NCBI GenBank assembly: GCA_030549495.1
Contig: JAUIRK010000964.1
Span: forward strand, 744,001 to 808,000
DNA length: 64,000 nt
Origin: Nectonema munidae
Lineage: Eukaryota; Nematomorpha; Nectonematoida; Nectonematidae
Direction of reading: 5' to 3'
Of the stretch, positions 34,245 to 45,674 are shown one piece after another. Position 1 is the first letter of the stretch; every line of letters begins with the position of its first letter. The position numbers and the translations under genes are program-made. The notes under the pieces were generated by a model. That model was not told the origin of the DNA, did no database searches, and was given only the letters and a program-made list of their open reading frames with translations.

Positions 34245-34778
34245 ATGGTTCAACGCCTAATCAGAAGAGGCAAATATTTCTGGAAAAACTTCAAGCTAGT
34301 TTGGAATCCATGGAAAGGCAAAGTGAAGGAAGGCATTCTTAAAAGCGGAATAGGTGTTGGCCATATCATAGAAAGAACTTCATCAAATCCAGTTATATAT
34401 AAAATACGCTGCAAGGATTTAATATTGAATAACTCCTTGCTCATGTATTTTGTTGAGAGAGATGTAGTACTCGCTAAATTAGGAAATTTAAAAGAAACAC
34501 GAGGATTTCATCAAGGTGATTTTGTTTTATTTAGCAGGTTGAAGGAACCCTTTTCTTTGCAAATTTTTTTCCAAATTGACGAATTATTATCCAAAGCTGG
34601 TTCTTTTTCTGATCCTATAAGCGGGGAAAAGTGCAAGCAAAACATGTATAAAAGTGACTACTTTAAAATTGCCAAATTTGAAAAGGCAGCTTTCAAAATT
34701 TTTGGAAGTTTTTCTCCAGTGCGAAGAAACTTGAAGGGTAAACTTGTTATTAAACGGCCGCTTGTTGTTGGAGGATGA
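34245..34778 (+). CDS. MRPS17: Mitochondrial small-subunit ribosomal protein uS17m
   Basis: An uninterrupted 177-residue frame. Residues about 35-110 match the S17 family: GVGHIIERTSSNPVIYKIRC, LLMYFVERDVVLAKL (compare LLKYFNKRKTYFAHD in vertebrate MRPS17) and GFHQGDFVLFSRL; then FSDPISGEKC corresponds to the IDPVTGKPC block found in mitochondrial S17. The arginine/lysine-rich N-terminus (MVQRLIRRGKYFWKN) fits a mitochondrial targeting peptide. The protein would bind 12S rRNA in the small mitoribosomal subunit. I chose the ATG at 34245; the frame is open slightly upstream without another ATG. It is longer than the human protein at both ends. A single coding exon with an AATAAA signal 29 bases past the stop. 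It is the only clearly intact gene in the window. Confidence 0.85.
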   Translation: MVQRLIRRGKYFWKNFKLVWNPWKGKVKEGILKSGIGVGHIIERTSSNPVIYKIRCKDLILNNSLLMYFVERDVVLAKLGNLKETRGFHQGDFVLFSRLKEPFSLQIFFQIDELLSKAGSFSDPISGEKCKQNMYKSDYFKIAKFEKAAFKIFGSFSPVRRNLKGKLVIKRPLVVGG

Positions 34779-34806
34779 GAACAAAGTACCAATTTCCAGA
34801 TTGAAA

Positions 34807-34812
34807 AATAAA
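34807..34812 (+). promoter_or_regulatory. Polyadenylation signal of MRPS17
   Basis: AATAAA lies 29 bases after the stop codon of the uS17m frame. Confidence 0.55.
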
Positions 34813-34814
34813 TG

Positions 34815-35190
34815 TTTGCTTACTTTTTTGCATAAATTTTCTCAAATGCCCTGTATGCTCTCATTCTTCAAAATTTCGTTACACTTTAGCAGCGATGGAT
34901 AAGGGTAGTATCAGCTAACCGACATGGCAGCCACCGTATGATAACAGATGGCTCCATGATAATGCTTTCGCATATGGCTAAATGAAGCATGTTACTTTTT
35001 ACCAATCGGAATCGTATCGGAACGATTCCTAAATGGGTACGGATTCGGGTAAAAATGAAGGGACAACGTTGATGCGTGAAATTTTTTTTATTTTGATGCA
35101 CATTTTCTGAATTTGCTCATCGAGAAGCACTTTAATTTTGATTACAGTATATCCTCACATGCCCCAACTTCTCCTATCGGAATGGTATAG
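34815..35190. other. Downstream of MRPS17; nothing recognised
   Basis: The stretch 34880-35080 is less AT-rich than its surroundings, which would fit a promoter or untranslated exon, but no gene is visible. Confidence 0.4.
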
Positions 35191-35703
35191 CAGGGGTGGG
35201 CAAATTTTTTCATGAAAGGGCCGCATTTAAAAATTTACGACCTTAAGGGGCCACTTTATAATAAAATGGGAAATACTTAAGATATGCAAGAGACTTTTTA
35301 AAGAAACGAAGAATGTTTTTGATTTAAAAAATTTTTACGTTAAATTTCATTGAAAATATATAATGCCTAAGGTATATTTTTCTTCATCAAAAAGTAAATT
35401 TATTTAAACATCTGTAATAAAATGTAATCATAAAACATGTTAATTATAAAACTTCTTTTAAAAATTTAAACATTTATTATACTATTGAAACAATAAATAT
35501 AAATCAAGAGTAGCTTCATTCTTCAAAATTTAAAATAAGAACTGAACTGTGAAAATTAAAATAGGAGAAGGAAAAAGTAAGCCATATTTTTGCATCAGTA
35601 ATAATAAATCGAGGAATGAGCTTAAATAACTACCTCAACGGGAAACACAAAAACCTTTGGAGCTTTATCTCAGCTGGCCGTAGGCTCGAGCTTTGCCAAC
35701 ATA
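35191..35703. mobile_element. Probable hAT-like remnant
   Basis: It starts CAGGGGTGGGCAAATTTTTT with a GGGCCGCATT subterminal motif, the common end of many non-autonomous hATs. A degraded inverted end (GGCCGTAGGCTCGAGCTTTGCC) lies near 35675-35697. No target repeat survives. Confidence 0.45.
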
Positions 35704-35709
35704 CTTATA

Positions 35710-36975
35710 TTTAATTGGCAAAATTAGTTAACCTGTTGTTATTGAAGTTACACAAAATTTATGTAAAACAATATCGTGTTAAAATTTCTAGACATTTCAA
35801 TAAATATTTCTCATAGTTCTTATGGGTAAAAAAACCACACAAGCGTATATATGTTTGTCGTTACAAGATACAGCCCAAATTTCAAAATCTTTTTTATTAT
35901 AATGTATGCCAATCAAATCCTCTTACCAAAATAAATGAATGATACACTCTAACGAAGTTAATATTGATTTTTTTCAACACGAAAAATCTTCATGCATGTG
36001 TTTACCTTTGTATTTATTGATGAATCATATATCGATGCATGCATAAATCTTTACTCGTGCACTGTTGACATTCACGGTATAATTGGCGCATCGCTAAAAC
36101 CACTTCATTATAAAAAAATACAGCTTGCGTTCAATCATCCATCTTTTTAGCATGTTGTTATTATCTGCCATAGTATACAATGACTCGAGGGCTAAAATAG
36201 GGAAATGAAACATAGCCTGTGATACGTCAAAATATGCCATATTTTATACTGAATTTGAATATGCAAGCAATTTTTTTCATAAATATTCATTAAAAATTGA
36301 GTTAACTTAAGTCTTATTCAATACTAATTTCAACAGAGATTATTAATAAAAACTTTTCCCACCAATTTCAAAATCAAAGACCATTTTTTCATTATAACTA
36401 TAATAATTTTGGTTAACTTATGTTTTTTTAACATTCTATTCAAATTGGATCATTACTGACACCACTAATTATAAAAAAGATTAAAACTTGCTTTTATATA
36501 CCTTTTTACCGACTATTATGGTTGGGTAAAAGTATACAACGATCCAAAGGTTGAAATGAAGCACTTCCCTCATATTAAGTCAAATCATGACGTGTAATAC
36601 ATCAAAATGTTGCAAGTTTTATACTGAATTTTCGTTATTTATTCATTAAAATGTTACGTAAATCTAGTACTTTAATTTCAACATTTATTATAACTTTATT
36701 CTAATTATAAATACATATTCATCGATCACAGGCCAACATAAAAATTTTTTTTTAAGTTGCCAGAATTTTTTAAACAAATAATTTTTATTTTATATTTTTT
36801 TATTTTAAAAATATATTTTATTTTATTTAATTCGCTCTAATTCAACAGCAATTGTCTTTTTTGGAAAACTGCACAAAATTTTTTAATAGTAAAACTTCTA
36901 AAAAGTAAGCTTTAAATAATCATATTTATTTTTATGTTAAAATTTAGAAAATTTTACAGATTTTTTAATTCAAAA
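35710..36975. other. AT-rich stretch, nothing recognised
   Basis: No frame of note and no repeat shared with the rest of the window that I could find. Confidence 0.5.
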
Positions 36976-36980
36976 ATTTA

Positions 36981-38634
36981 ATGAAGTCTAGAAAATTTTG
37001 TAAAAATCCTTCTAATATTTTTTGTTATATTTGTGGGCGTTATACTTTGCCTAGTCAAAGGAAAAATATATCACCTTTTGTTAAAAGAGTTTATTTTGCA
37101 TATTTTGAAGTTAAACTTGGTGATCAAGATAAGTGTTGGGCACCGCACAAAACATGTAAGTCTTGTGTTGAACAATGGAGTAAGGGAAAGAAGAAAAAGT
37201 TGAATTTTGGTATTCAAATGATATGGAGGGAGCCAAAAAATCATCATAATGATTGTTATTTTTTGCTGGATCGACATCAAAGGATTAAATTAGTTTAAAA
37301 AAGAAAATTAGTTTATCCTGACTTGGAGTCTGCCAGACAACCCATTCCACATGGTATTGGAATTCCAGTTCCAAATATTCCTGAAAATTTTAATTCACAA
37401 GATGAAGAAGAAATAGAAGAGGAAATTTCAAGCGAAGCAAGTGCAAGCGAAGATCATTTAGAAAGTGAAAGCAACAGTTACAATAAGTGCTCAGCGACCT
37501 CATTAGAGATCTTGATCTGAGTAAAGAAAAATCAGAAATGTTGGCCTCTCGCTTAAAAGAAAAAAAGTGTTTAACAAAAAACACCAAAATAACTTTCTAC
37601 AGAACAAGAGAGCATTCACTGTTGAAATTTTTTACAAAGTATGAAATGTTAGTTTATTGTAATGATGTCAAAGGTCTTCTATTTGCACTCAACACCACAT
37701 ACAAACCTGATGAATGGAGATTATTGTTTATTGATGGCTCTCTCAAAAGTTTGAAATGCGTTTTATTACACAACTTGAATACATTTCCTTGGATTCCAAT
37801 TGGCTATTCAACAAGATTGAAAGAAGATTATTAAAATGTAGTTTTTGTTAAATTCTATTAATTACGAACATTATAAGTGGTCACTATGTGTTGACTTCAA
37901 AATTGTTAACTTTTTGTTGGGACAACAATCTTGATACACAAAGTTTCCCTGTTTTTACTGCCTTTGGGATAGTAGAGATAAGAACAAGCACTGGACACAA
38001 AAAGAATGGCCTCTGAGAGAAAATTCAATTCTGGGAAGCAAAAACATTATAAAGGAGCCGCTTGTTGAAAAGAAAAAGATTATTTTGCCTCCTCTCCATA
38101 TTAAATTGGGTTTGATGAAGCAGTTTGTAAGATCATTGGACAAACAAGGAGGTTGCTTTAAGCACATAATTAACTCAAACCCCCGTGTTAGCTTAGAAAA
38201 GTTGATGGCCGGAGTCTTTGACGGTCCCCAAATCAGAAAGCTAGAAAAAGATGATAAATTTGTGAGATCTATGAGCAAAATTGAATCAAATGTTGGCAAA
38301 GCTATGTTGAAGTCATTGACAACTTCCTTGGAAACAATAAGGCTGAAAATATCCAGAGCTTGTAGAAAAATGCTGGTAAATTTCAAAACGCTTGGCGCAA
38401 ATATGTGTGTAAAAAGGCACTACTTACATAGCCACTTGGATAAATTCCCTGAAAATCTTGGGTAAATGGGCGAAGAGCAAGGGGAAAGATTTCATCATAA
38501 AATAAAGACAATGGAAGAAAGATATCAAGGTAGGTGGGACGAAAACATGATGACGGATTATTGTTGGGGCTTACAGCGCGAAGAATCAAAAGAATTTCAC
38601 AGAAAAAAAAGAAAGTCGAAGTATTTTTTTAAAT
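36981..38634 (+). pseudogene. Near full-length copy of a multi-copy transposon-type protein
   Basis: Frames in succession match a protein family that I recall from many copies in arthropod and Hydra genomes: NPSNIFCYICGRYTLPSQR and WAPHKTCKSCVEQW near the start (cysteine clusters, probably zinc binding), WREPKNHHNDCYF, an acidic linker, DLIRDLDLSKEKSEMLASRL, CNDVKGLL, PDEWRLLFIDGS, then LPPLHIKLGLMKQFV, GPQIRKLEKDDKF, LHSHLDKFPENLG, and at the end GERFHHKIKTMEERYQGRW and MMTDYCWGLQRE. I count at least two frameshifts and four or more stops, several of them around 37835-38080. I am not sure of the superfamily. A recent dead copy is likely, since almost all blocks remain legible. Confidence 0.7.
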
Positions 38635-38639
38635 AATAT

Positions 38640-39160
38640 TTTATAATGAATAAAAAAAATTTTTTAATTTGAAAAAATAGGTGTCATTAAGTAAAAATTG
38701 AAAAAATTTGAAAATTAAAGCCAATTAGTAAAACGAATTTTATTTTCATAATCAGTGAAGTTAATATATTTTAATTATGTAAAAAAAGTTTTGGCAAAAA
38801 ATTTTTGTTGCCTTGTGTTATATCTTTATAACTAATATTAAGTGTTATAAGATAACATTATTCTCAATGGTTTTTCATAAATGCCTTTGACTGTGACGAA
38901 AATAAATGTCTCTGATTATAAAAGAAAGAGTAGTAATTTCACATATTTTTGGAAAAAAAATGATTCCCCCATTTAAAACGCAATTTCTTTCACATTTTAT
39001 TAATTAAAATAGGAGTTGTATAAATAAAAATAATTATTAAATATTCTGGGTTAAAAAATAAGATAGTCATAAAAGTAAAAAATCAATTTGGACGGTGGTA
39101 ATAAAAAAGTTTTGATAGTTCAAGACATGGAATGTTGTGAAAAATAATAGATCTGATTAG
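38640..39160. other. AT-rich stretch between the transposon protein and the Ly6 exon
   Basis: Presumably includes the 3' untranslated part of the Ly6 gene (minus strand); no polyadenylation signal is convincing. Confidence 0.35.
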
Positions 39161-39164
39161 AACT

Positions 39165-39415
39165 TTAAGATGCGAAGAGATGATGGAAGAAAGAAAAGGT
39201 AGTGAGGAGAAAAAATAATGTTGGAGTATTGTGAGAAGAAGCATTGCAACCATCCTTGTCATTGCAATAGCAGATCCTTACGTTCATGCTGTACGATCCT
39301 CGTTTATTGTAGCATTTTTTATTGATATACATGCTGACGTCCTCTCCCAATTTGTCGCTATCTTCTTCTGGACCAAGCCACGCACAATCTCTTATCACAT
39401 AAAACACATTTTCCA
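39165..39415 (-). CDS. Ly6/quiver-type protein, last coding exon
   Basis: The exon starts after a TTTAAG acceptor and reads ENVFYVIRDCAWLGPEEDSD, MYINKKCYNKRGSYSMNV and ICYCNDKDGCN, the second half of a three-finger Ly6 domain with its closing CYC...CN signature. It ends with a hydrophobic tail (TLFFLLTTFSFFHHLFAS) of the sort removed on GPI attachment. The phase (two bases before GAA) fits the single base left over at the end of the exon at 44960-45109, giving SVKVENVFYVIRDCAW across the join, which agrees with the family pattern before RxC. In insects, relatives such as quiver/sleepless tune potassium channels and acetylcholine receptors at the cell surface; which member this is cannot be said. 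Confidence 0.75.
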
Positions 39416-39597
39416 CTTAAATGCAAAATAAAGTAATATTTATATTAATCTGTATATGCAGGGGTCGGCCATTGTACCGTTAATGCGTTAACCTGCCTAG
39501 ATTTGAGGGCCAGGGTAAATATAGAATTCCTGGTTCAGTGTTGAAAATGCGGGAAACATTTTGCAAGAACGAAAATTTGTTTGTTTTTAACTGAGAG

Positions 39598-41091
39598 AAA
39601 AATAGTTCTCAATCGTTACAATTTTATATCAATGAATATTGTCAGACTTCAACGTTGACTTTGCTGCTTATGAAAACTTGAAAATATCAATAAGCTATCT
39701 CATTTTTTATGCCTCCTATTATTTTGAAATTATTCTGAGAACAGACAGTTTCATTTTAAAATAGTGAAATCGTTTATTTTGTCTCCTTTCCCCCTTATGT
39801 TAATTATGTAGCAAATTTTTCAATTTTGAGTAAAAGGTAGTTTTCATTGACCAGGAACTGATGTATCGATGAGAAATCGAATCCAGAGGCCGAACGTCAA
39901 ATTAGTTTTCAAAAAACGTAAGTTATGCTCTATAATTTTTTTCTGATCTGTCGCTGGAAGCATTTTGATTGGTTGAAATTATTTATATCTTTTGTGTGTA
40001 TTTTTATATGGTGTGATGAGTTTGTATGTGTGTTTGAAGCATTCTGATTGGTTGGAATTATTATATGTTTTCCACCACACCATTAGCAACTCATCAGACC
40101 ATATAAAAAATACACACTACCAATCATCCTATGTTTCGAGAAACAAATGCTCTATCAACGATCCTATGTTTCGAGCGAAGCGAGAAACGACCACGGGACC
40201 GGCTAGTTTAAATGCTAAAAGTTATTTTACTTTTTGTAGCTTGCGCCAATTTAGCTTTTAAACCATTTTTGAATGATGCTGAGAAAAATGTAGTAATGCA
40301 ATCTTAATGTAATTATGCAATCTAACTTCATTTTTTAATTTTTTAGGAAGAAGGAACAACTGGAAATTAATGAATGATTTTTCTATTCAATAAAATTTCC
40401 AATTTTTTTTGTTAATTGATATCTTTACCCCTTTTCTACACATAATTTGGAGATGGTGCTAATCTATTTGAAGTAAGAAAGAAGGAGCTATATATAAGTC
40501 CTCATCCATTGTTGACGTTGAGCTTAATAGGGCGGGGGTTAAAGTTTACATTACGCTTAATTAAGAATGAAATAGAATAGACAAGAGAAGAGTAAGAATT
40601 CAGAATAATTTGTTGTCTTTTTTGGAAGACGCTTGAAAGTCCGCCCCCTCCAATAATTTCAAGGATGTGCGCCTCTGAATCAAACACATTTTTTTCATAT
40701 AAACATCGCAGGGTGTCTAGTAGACTCTTTTCCTTCAGACTACATTCACTCATATAAAACTCTCCAACATTCAGTCATTTGTTTTCTCTATCAATCAAAT
40801 ATCCTTTCACCAATTCCTGTAGTGTGCCTGATAGACTACTTCATTTTCAAATGAAAAGCCTATTCGCCCCAAAATTTTTGTTTTTTTAAACTAGTGTATA
40901 TGCGATATGCAAATTTAATTAAAATATTTTCGCTGGAAGTAGTTTTTAAATTTCATCAATATTGTAAAAAAATATAAAGTAGTCTTATAAATTTAGGTAT
41001 GCGCTGAATACACTCTATTTTAAAGGATTGCTTGAATATTTGTTCTCCAGTTGTATTTCCAGACTAATAATTTTGAGGGTGTGCGCCCCTG
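39598..41091 (-). mobile_element. hAT-like element D (copy 2), in the Ly6 intron
   Basis: It is the reverse-oriented counterpart of 24473-26867 and ends TGTGCGCCCCTG at 41091. It lacks the GCCCCC MITE and the 725-bp insertion, carries a shortened SINE (39838-39895), and holds a different insertion at about 39942-40206. Within it, CAGAGGCGCACATCC near 40672 (reverse) repeats the element's own start, so a second partial copy may be merged. Confidence 0.65.
39942..40206 (+). mobile_element. Possible Helitron-like insertion
   Basis: The stretch replaces about 100 bp present in the other copy of element D. It begins TCTGATC, ends GGACCGGCTAG followed by T, and has a GTTTCGAGCGAAGCGAGAAAC hairpin-like segment just before the end, which together resemble a Helitron. 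It also holds a 30-bp inverted repeat (39993-40022 with 40088-40117) and a 25-bp direct repeat (GAAGCATT.TGATTGGTTG at 39958 and 40037). The base before TC is T, not the A expected of Helitron targets, so the call is weak. Confidence 0.35.
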
Positions 41092-42000
41092 ATTTAAATA
41101 TGACAGCCCGTGTCAAAATTAAAATTTTTATTCTTATGAAAAGTTTTTTTTATACATTTCAAGTATGTAGATTGTAGAATTTAATGGTGATGTTCATTTT
41201 TTATGAAATCAATAAAACCTGTCAAAAAATTGATTAAACCTGTAAATCAATGTCAAATATATAAACATAAAAATAACTTTTACTTGCAGTATTTCTCTGG
41301 TAATTATTTTCTTAATTTATTTAATAAACCAACTTTCGGTGTTTAATTCACTCAAAATGTTTCATTTGTCAGCAACTTACGCATATTGATAGGACCTCCA
41401 TCTTTTTGGCTACAGATTCGTTATCGGCTCGTAGTCTCTACGTCATATTATAATTTACAGTATGTAATTTTGCTATTTATTCTATGATGATCCTTTCTTG
41501 GTAGCCCGTTTTTCATTAGAAATTTATATTCTTCAATGTGTGTTTGAAAAATTTTTTATAAGGATAAAATTACTTTTTTCCTATCTTAAAGAATTCTGAT
41601 TAAAGATTCTTCTTGATGATCTTAGACTTTTTTTCAGTATCGTGTATATAATTATCAGGCCTGAATATTTGTCAACCAATCTCAATTCAAAGGTTTTTTT
41701 CTGATGAATCATTCGTGATGTTCATTGTTCAATTACAAAAAGTTGTTCATGTTCTTCACCTAAAAGATTCTCTCTTTGAGGCAAAAGGAAAAAGATGGAC
41801 AAATTCAATTTAAATTAAAAAATATCTTGATAGTGACTAAATTCTCACATATTGGCATCTGTGCCATTTTTGATAAATCTGACCTATTCGAAAATTTTCA
41901 GATTTCTTACCCATCTAGGTTAAGGATAACTTAACTTTTAAAGTAAACTTGTGAAAAACATGGAATGATAAAAAAAAGTCTGGGAATAAAATTCCATAAC
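41092..42000. repeat. Dispersed repeat family A (in Ly6 intron)
   Basis: It matches 62290-63040 in the same orientation over several hundred bases (for example CTCCATCTTTTTGGCTACA and GGCTCGTAGTCTCTACGTCA), with a 90-bp extra segment near 41585-41670. Part of it occurs inverted at 54773-54990. Confidence 0.9.
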
Positions 42001-42475
42001 TTCTGCAGCGGATATATCGTATGTAACCGCGTTTGTCAACAAAAAAAATTTGTCTTGTAAAAAACTTCTTCATGTTTAACCTCAGTCAGGCAAACTTTAA
42101 GGTAAAACCTTTTATTAGATGAAAAAAAGCCCAACTGTTGTGGAAGTGTTGATATAAAGAAGAAATCTTGTATGTATCGCTTATAACAATTTTAGGCATA
42201 TTGAATCAAAAGTGAATATAAAAATTGACTTTATTGACCTAAACTCGAAAAATTGACTTTGATTGATTTAAAAATTTGAAATTAGTTCAAAAATTTTTAA
42301 CTAAACAAGTAAAGATCTTCAAAAAGTTTTTGCTAAACGGAAATAAAAGTTGACTTTATTGTCTTTTACTCGCCCTGATTATAAGCCAAAATATACAAAA
42401 AAAAAAAGAGTATATTTTTACTATATAGCTAATATAAAGCGATTTTTTGAAAAAAATTTACAGAACAGATTCAGG
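42001..42475. other. Segment linking repeat families A and S
   Basis: Its right end, from AAGCCAAAATATAC near 42383, matches 63365-63460, so it belongs to the same dispersed unit. The left part has no clear match. Confidence 0.5.
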
Positions 42476-42479
42476 CATA

Positions 42480-43200
42480 CATCACTAATTCAATTGCCAC
42501 TTCGAGATATTTTTTAACCGTATTAGACAAAATGGAGTAGAGAAATGAAATAGGCATATTCAATTTGTTATAAAATCAGATATTTAATTTGAAGGATATT
42601 TTATTTCTTTTTAAATATTTTTGAAGACAGTATTAGAATTAAACAGCAAATCTGATTCAAGCTTTCAGATATTTTAAAACTATAAATGCGAAACCTGAGT
42701 CCAAAAATGAAACTTTTTTTCTTTATTTTTGTAGACATTAGACGTAAATCGATCATTTGATTGACACTTTCAGACATTTAAAACCTTTAAATGCTGGTTG
42801 GTTTGGTATAAAAATATATATTTCATATAAAATTTGAGATATATTTGAAAACACTCTTTAAACTTAAACCGCATATTTTATTGACGCTAAATTTTTAGAA
42901 ATAAACCGCAATATTGATTAACAATTATAGGTATTTTCAAATCCTGAATGAAAAATATGAGTCCAGAAATGAAACCAGCATGGCGGATTTAGTATAAAAC
43001 ATATTTTATGTAAAATTTGAAGGAATGTTTTTGGAGACAATTTTTAGAGGTAAACCGCAAATTTGATTAACACTTATAGGTATTTTCAAATCCTAAATGA
43101 AAAAATGAGTCCAGAAATGAAACCAGCAAGGCCCATTTAGTATAAAACATATATTTTATGTAAAATTTGAAGGAATATTTTATTAGATATATTTCTGATT
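42480..43200. repeat. Tandem array family S (diverged copy)
   Basis: About four to five ~150-bp units with CCGCAAATTTGAT, CACTTATAGGTATTTTCAAA and GAGTCCAGAAATGAAACCAG blocks, related to 30955-32525. Confidence 0.85.
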
Positions 43201-43497
43201 AATGAAAATTTTGATTGAGATTTTCTAAAAAGTAGCCATGATTATTGAAAAAATTAAATATATAAAGTGTTATGCGTTCCAAACTGTATATAATTATAAA
43301 TTTTTAAGGTATTATATAATATGGATCCTAAGTTATAAGGTTAACTACAGATAATGTCAAAATCTTACTGAACATTTTTAATTTTTGATTTCGATTGACA
43401 GTTTTGGACATGAAAGTTTCATCCATCTATCATGAAAATGGTATCAAAAGATGCAGCCAGCGATTTTAGGAAAAGTCACAAAATTTGAATTGATATG
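43201..43497. repeat. Unique flank B (second copy)
   Basis: Matches 32526-32865 in sequence and in position relative to the array; the match stops near 43495, just before a run of 12 C. Confidence 0.85.
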
Positions 43498-43499
43498 AT

Positions 43500-44955
43500 T
43501 CAGCCAATTTTGTACAATTAATTTTTTAGTACGCCCCCCCCCCCCGGCACTAATAGGGTTAAAATGAGCGCGTCTTTAAACTGTGGACAGCGTGAGCGTT
43601 TCAAAGCTAAAAACCGGTTAGGGCAACTTTTTTTTGTAGTACGTTCAAAATAACAAAAGATGAAGAGAGTGCGGATAAATTTTAACAACGTGTTCACGGC
43701 ACTATTGTGGATACACAAAGTCAATATGAGTGGCATTGAGATTAAAGAGAAGGAATTTACCCATAGCATAAAAATATCTCTCAATCTATGCCAAAGCGGA
43801 CACTTATGGTCAGTCAAAGTGAATATCAATTTTTTGAGGAAAAGGCTTTTCAAAACAATCAAACAAAGAATTGGTATTTTAAAAGAAGGTATATATAACT
43901 TATTGATTGTAATGATATAATTATTGTAAACTCAAATCACAACATAACACAAGAACGGGAGTCGCAGCTAAAGGAAATTTCTGCATGATAAACTGGGGCT
44001 CCCTAAATTCACAAATCGGAGCTAGTCCTTCATAAAAGGTAATGGCTCTAACTTATTATGTGTATAAGTAGGCAGACTTTTTCTCCTTTTATTGATTGTA
44101 TAGGTAAAGAATAGGGAGAAGTACAAGGCATTTAGTACCGTAGACTTTCGATAATAAAAAACTTCCTACCAAAAATGATTACAAACCATGACTTTTCTAA
44201 TAAACAAAGGGTTAGTACTCAAAACATTTATCAGGGTAATTAGGGGAAAATAAGATTAGCAGAAATAATGATCCGTGGTATAGAAATAATTGTATTTATG
44301 CATAAATATGATATATATTTAAAATGAATCTTTTAGTTGTAAATCAAACAATGATTACTTAACAAATTTATTTTTGGCCTAAAAAATCAGCTGATTTTTT
44401 TTAATTTGCATAAAAAGTAAATAAATGAATAAAAATTTATTGATTTATTCCTAAAAAACGGAGCAACTTGATTTTGCAAAAATTACAGGTTGAAAACTTT
44501 CTTGCTTTAAAAACTAAACACAAGAGAATAAAAACATTAATGCTACTCTATACCTAATTCGATCATAATTATCATCTAGGGATTTGTACACAAATAAGCA
44601 TAACCTTATATATGGGTACGCAAGATCATAGGTATGAAGCGTTCAAAATTGCGTATGAAACGTCTTGGTTACAAAGAGTCCTGCCACCAAAACAACGTAA
44701 AAAGTCGCGTAAAAGTATTTTTGTGGTAATTTTAAAGCTTTTAAATTTACAATTTTTGAAACGCGAGTCATATTATCACTTTTAAATATTTTTCTTCATC
44801 AAAATTTCTCAGTGTCCTTTTTACGAGAATATGATATCGACGAATGCTTTGATGTTGCTTCGCTTATTTCTCCGACAATATGAACATGATTATTCATATA
44901 GGTGACCACATTCTTATACTTTTTCGAAATAGATGTCTTAAAAAAAGATAAGCAA
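43500..44955. other. Remainder of the Ly6 intron; nothing recognised
   Basis: A run of C at 43534-43545 and two overlapping open frames of 86 and 114 codons on opposite strands (43518-43920) are seen; neither resembles a known protein. Confidence 0.45.
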
Positions 44956-44959
44956 AAAC

Positions 44960-45109
44960 CTTTTACGCTGACTTTGGTGCAGTATTTAGCAAGAGTATTT
45001 TGTGTACTGCTGTAACAGTTGTCAATTTCTTTTGTTCTGTTATCAAAGGGATCCTTACAGCGTGGATCAGCATGGCTTTTGCATTTGTAGCATCGTAAAG
45101 AATTACTAA
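44960..45109 (-). CDS. Ly6/quiver-type protein, internal coding exon
   Basis: The minus strand reads NSLRCYKCKSHADPRCKDPF then DNRTKEIDNCYSSTQNTLAK and YCTKVSVK, the first half of an arthropod Ly6/QVR domain (LxCYxCxSxxDxRCxDPFD). It is preceded by a pyrimidine-rich ...CAATTTTAG acceptor (an alternative AG sits 4 bases further in) and followed by a weak donor, AAAAG|GTTTTT. The reading phase matches the exon at 39165-39415. The signal peptide exon should lie at higher coordinates and was not found. The 5.5 kb intron between the two exons is mostly repeats: element D copy 2, the family A/S/B repeat and unknown sequence. Confidence 0.75.
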
Positions 45110-45281
45110 CTAAAATTGAAAAAGAGATGAAGATGAGACATTATTAAATCAATAAATCCTTTTCACGCTTTCTTAGTTGGATCGGAAGAAGGGGTGTGAT
45201 GTGGAGATATTTATTAGAAAAACTGCGTGTTTACTTCTCTTTAGCTGGGGCTTTTTTGCAAGATAGAAATAGTTTCTAGAT

Positions 45282-45672
45282 CGGTGGCTCTCAACCTTTT
45301 TTTAACAAATGGCCAAATTAACACGGGAAAAGCCATAGGGTTGTATACCACCCCAAGATAAAAGTTAATAAAGACAAAAATAAAACAATAAAGTTTGGAA
45401 CAAATTAGATGTAAAACTTAATTTTTCTTTCAAAAAATAAACATTAAATATTTTATGTATTATAAGCAACACAAATTTAAAGTTATTTGAAGGGGTTCTA
45501 TAAAACCCGTTTGGAGAATCGAGGTAAAAAAAATTGAATGATTTTAATTCACAAAATTTTATTAAATGTAATTTAAATGCTCACAAATATTCAATGTCTG
45601 AAAAATGCTTTTGAAAAAGTTTAGGAGTTCTATGCGACCCCATGGCTTTTCTAGTGTTAAGAACTAACATTG
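45282..45672. mobile_element. Non-autonomous hAT element
   Basis: It starts CGGTGGCTCTCAACC and ends with an eroded inverted copy (GTTAAGAACTAACATTG). Flanking octamers TTCTAGAT and CACTAGAA share CTAGA. Subterminal CCACCCC/GCGACCCC motifs are typical of this MITE type. Confidence 0.55.
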
Positions 45673-45674
45673 CA

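Noticed and set aside
43518-43920. Opposed open frames of 114 and 86 codons
   Set aside because: They overlap on opposite strands and show no motif; chance openness is the simplest reading.
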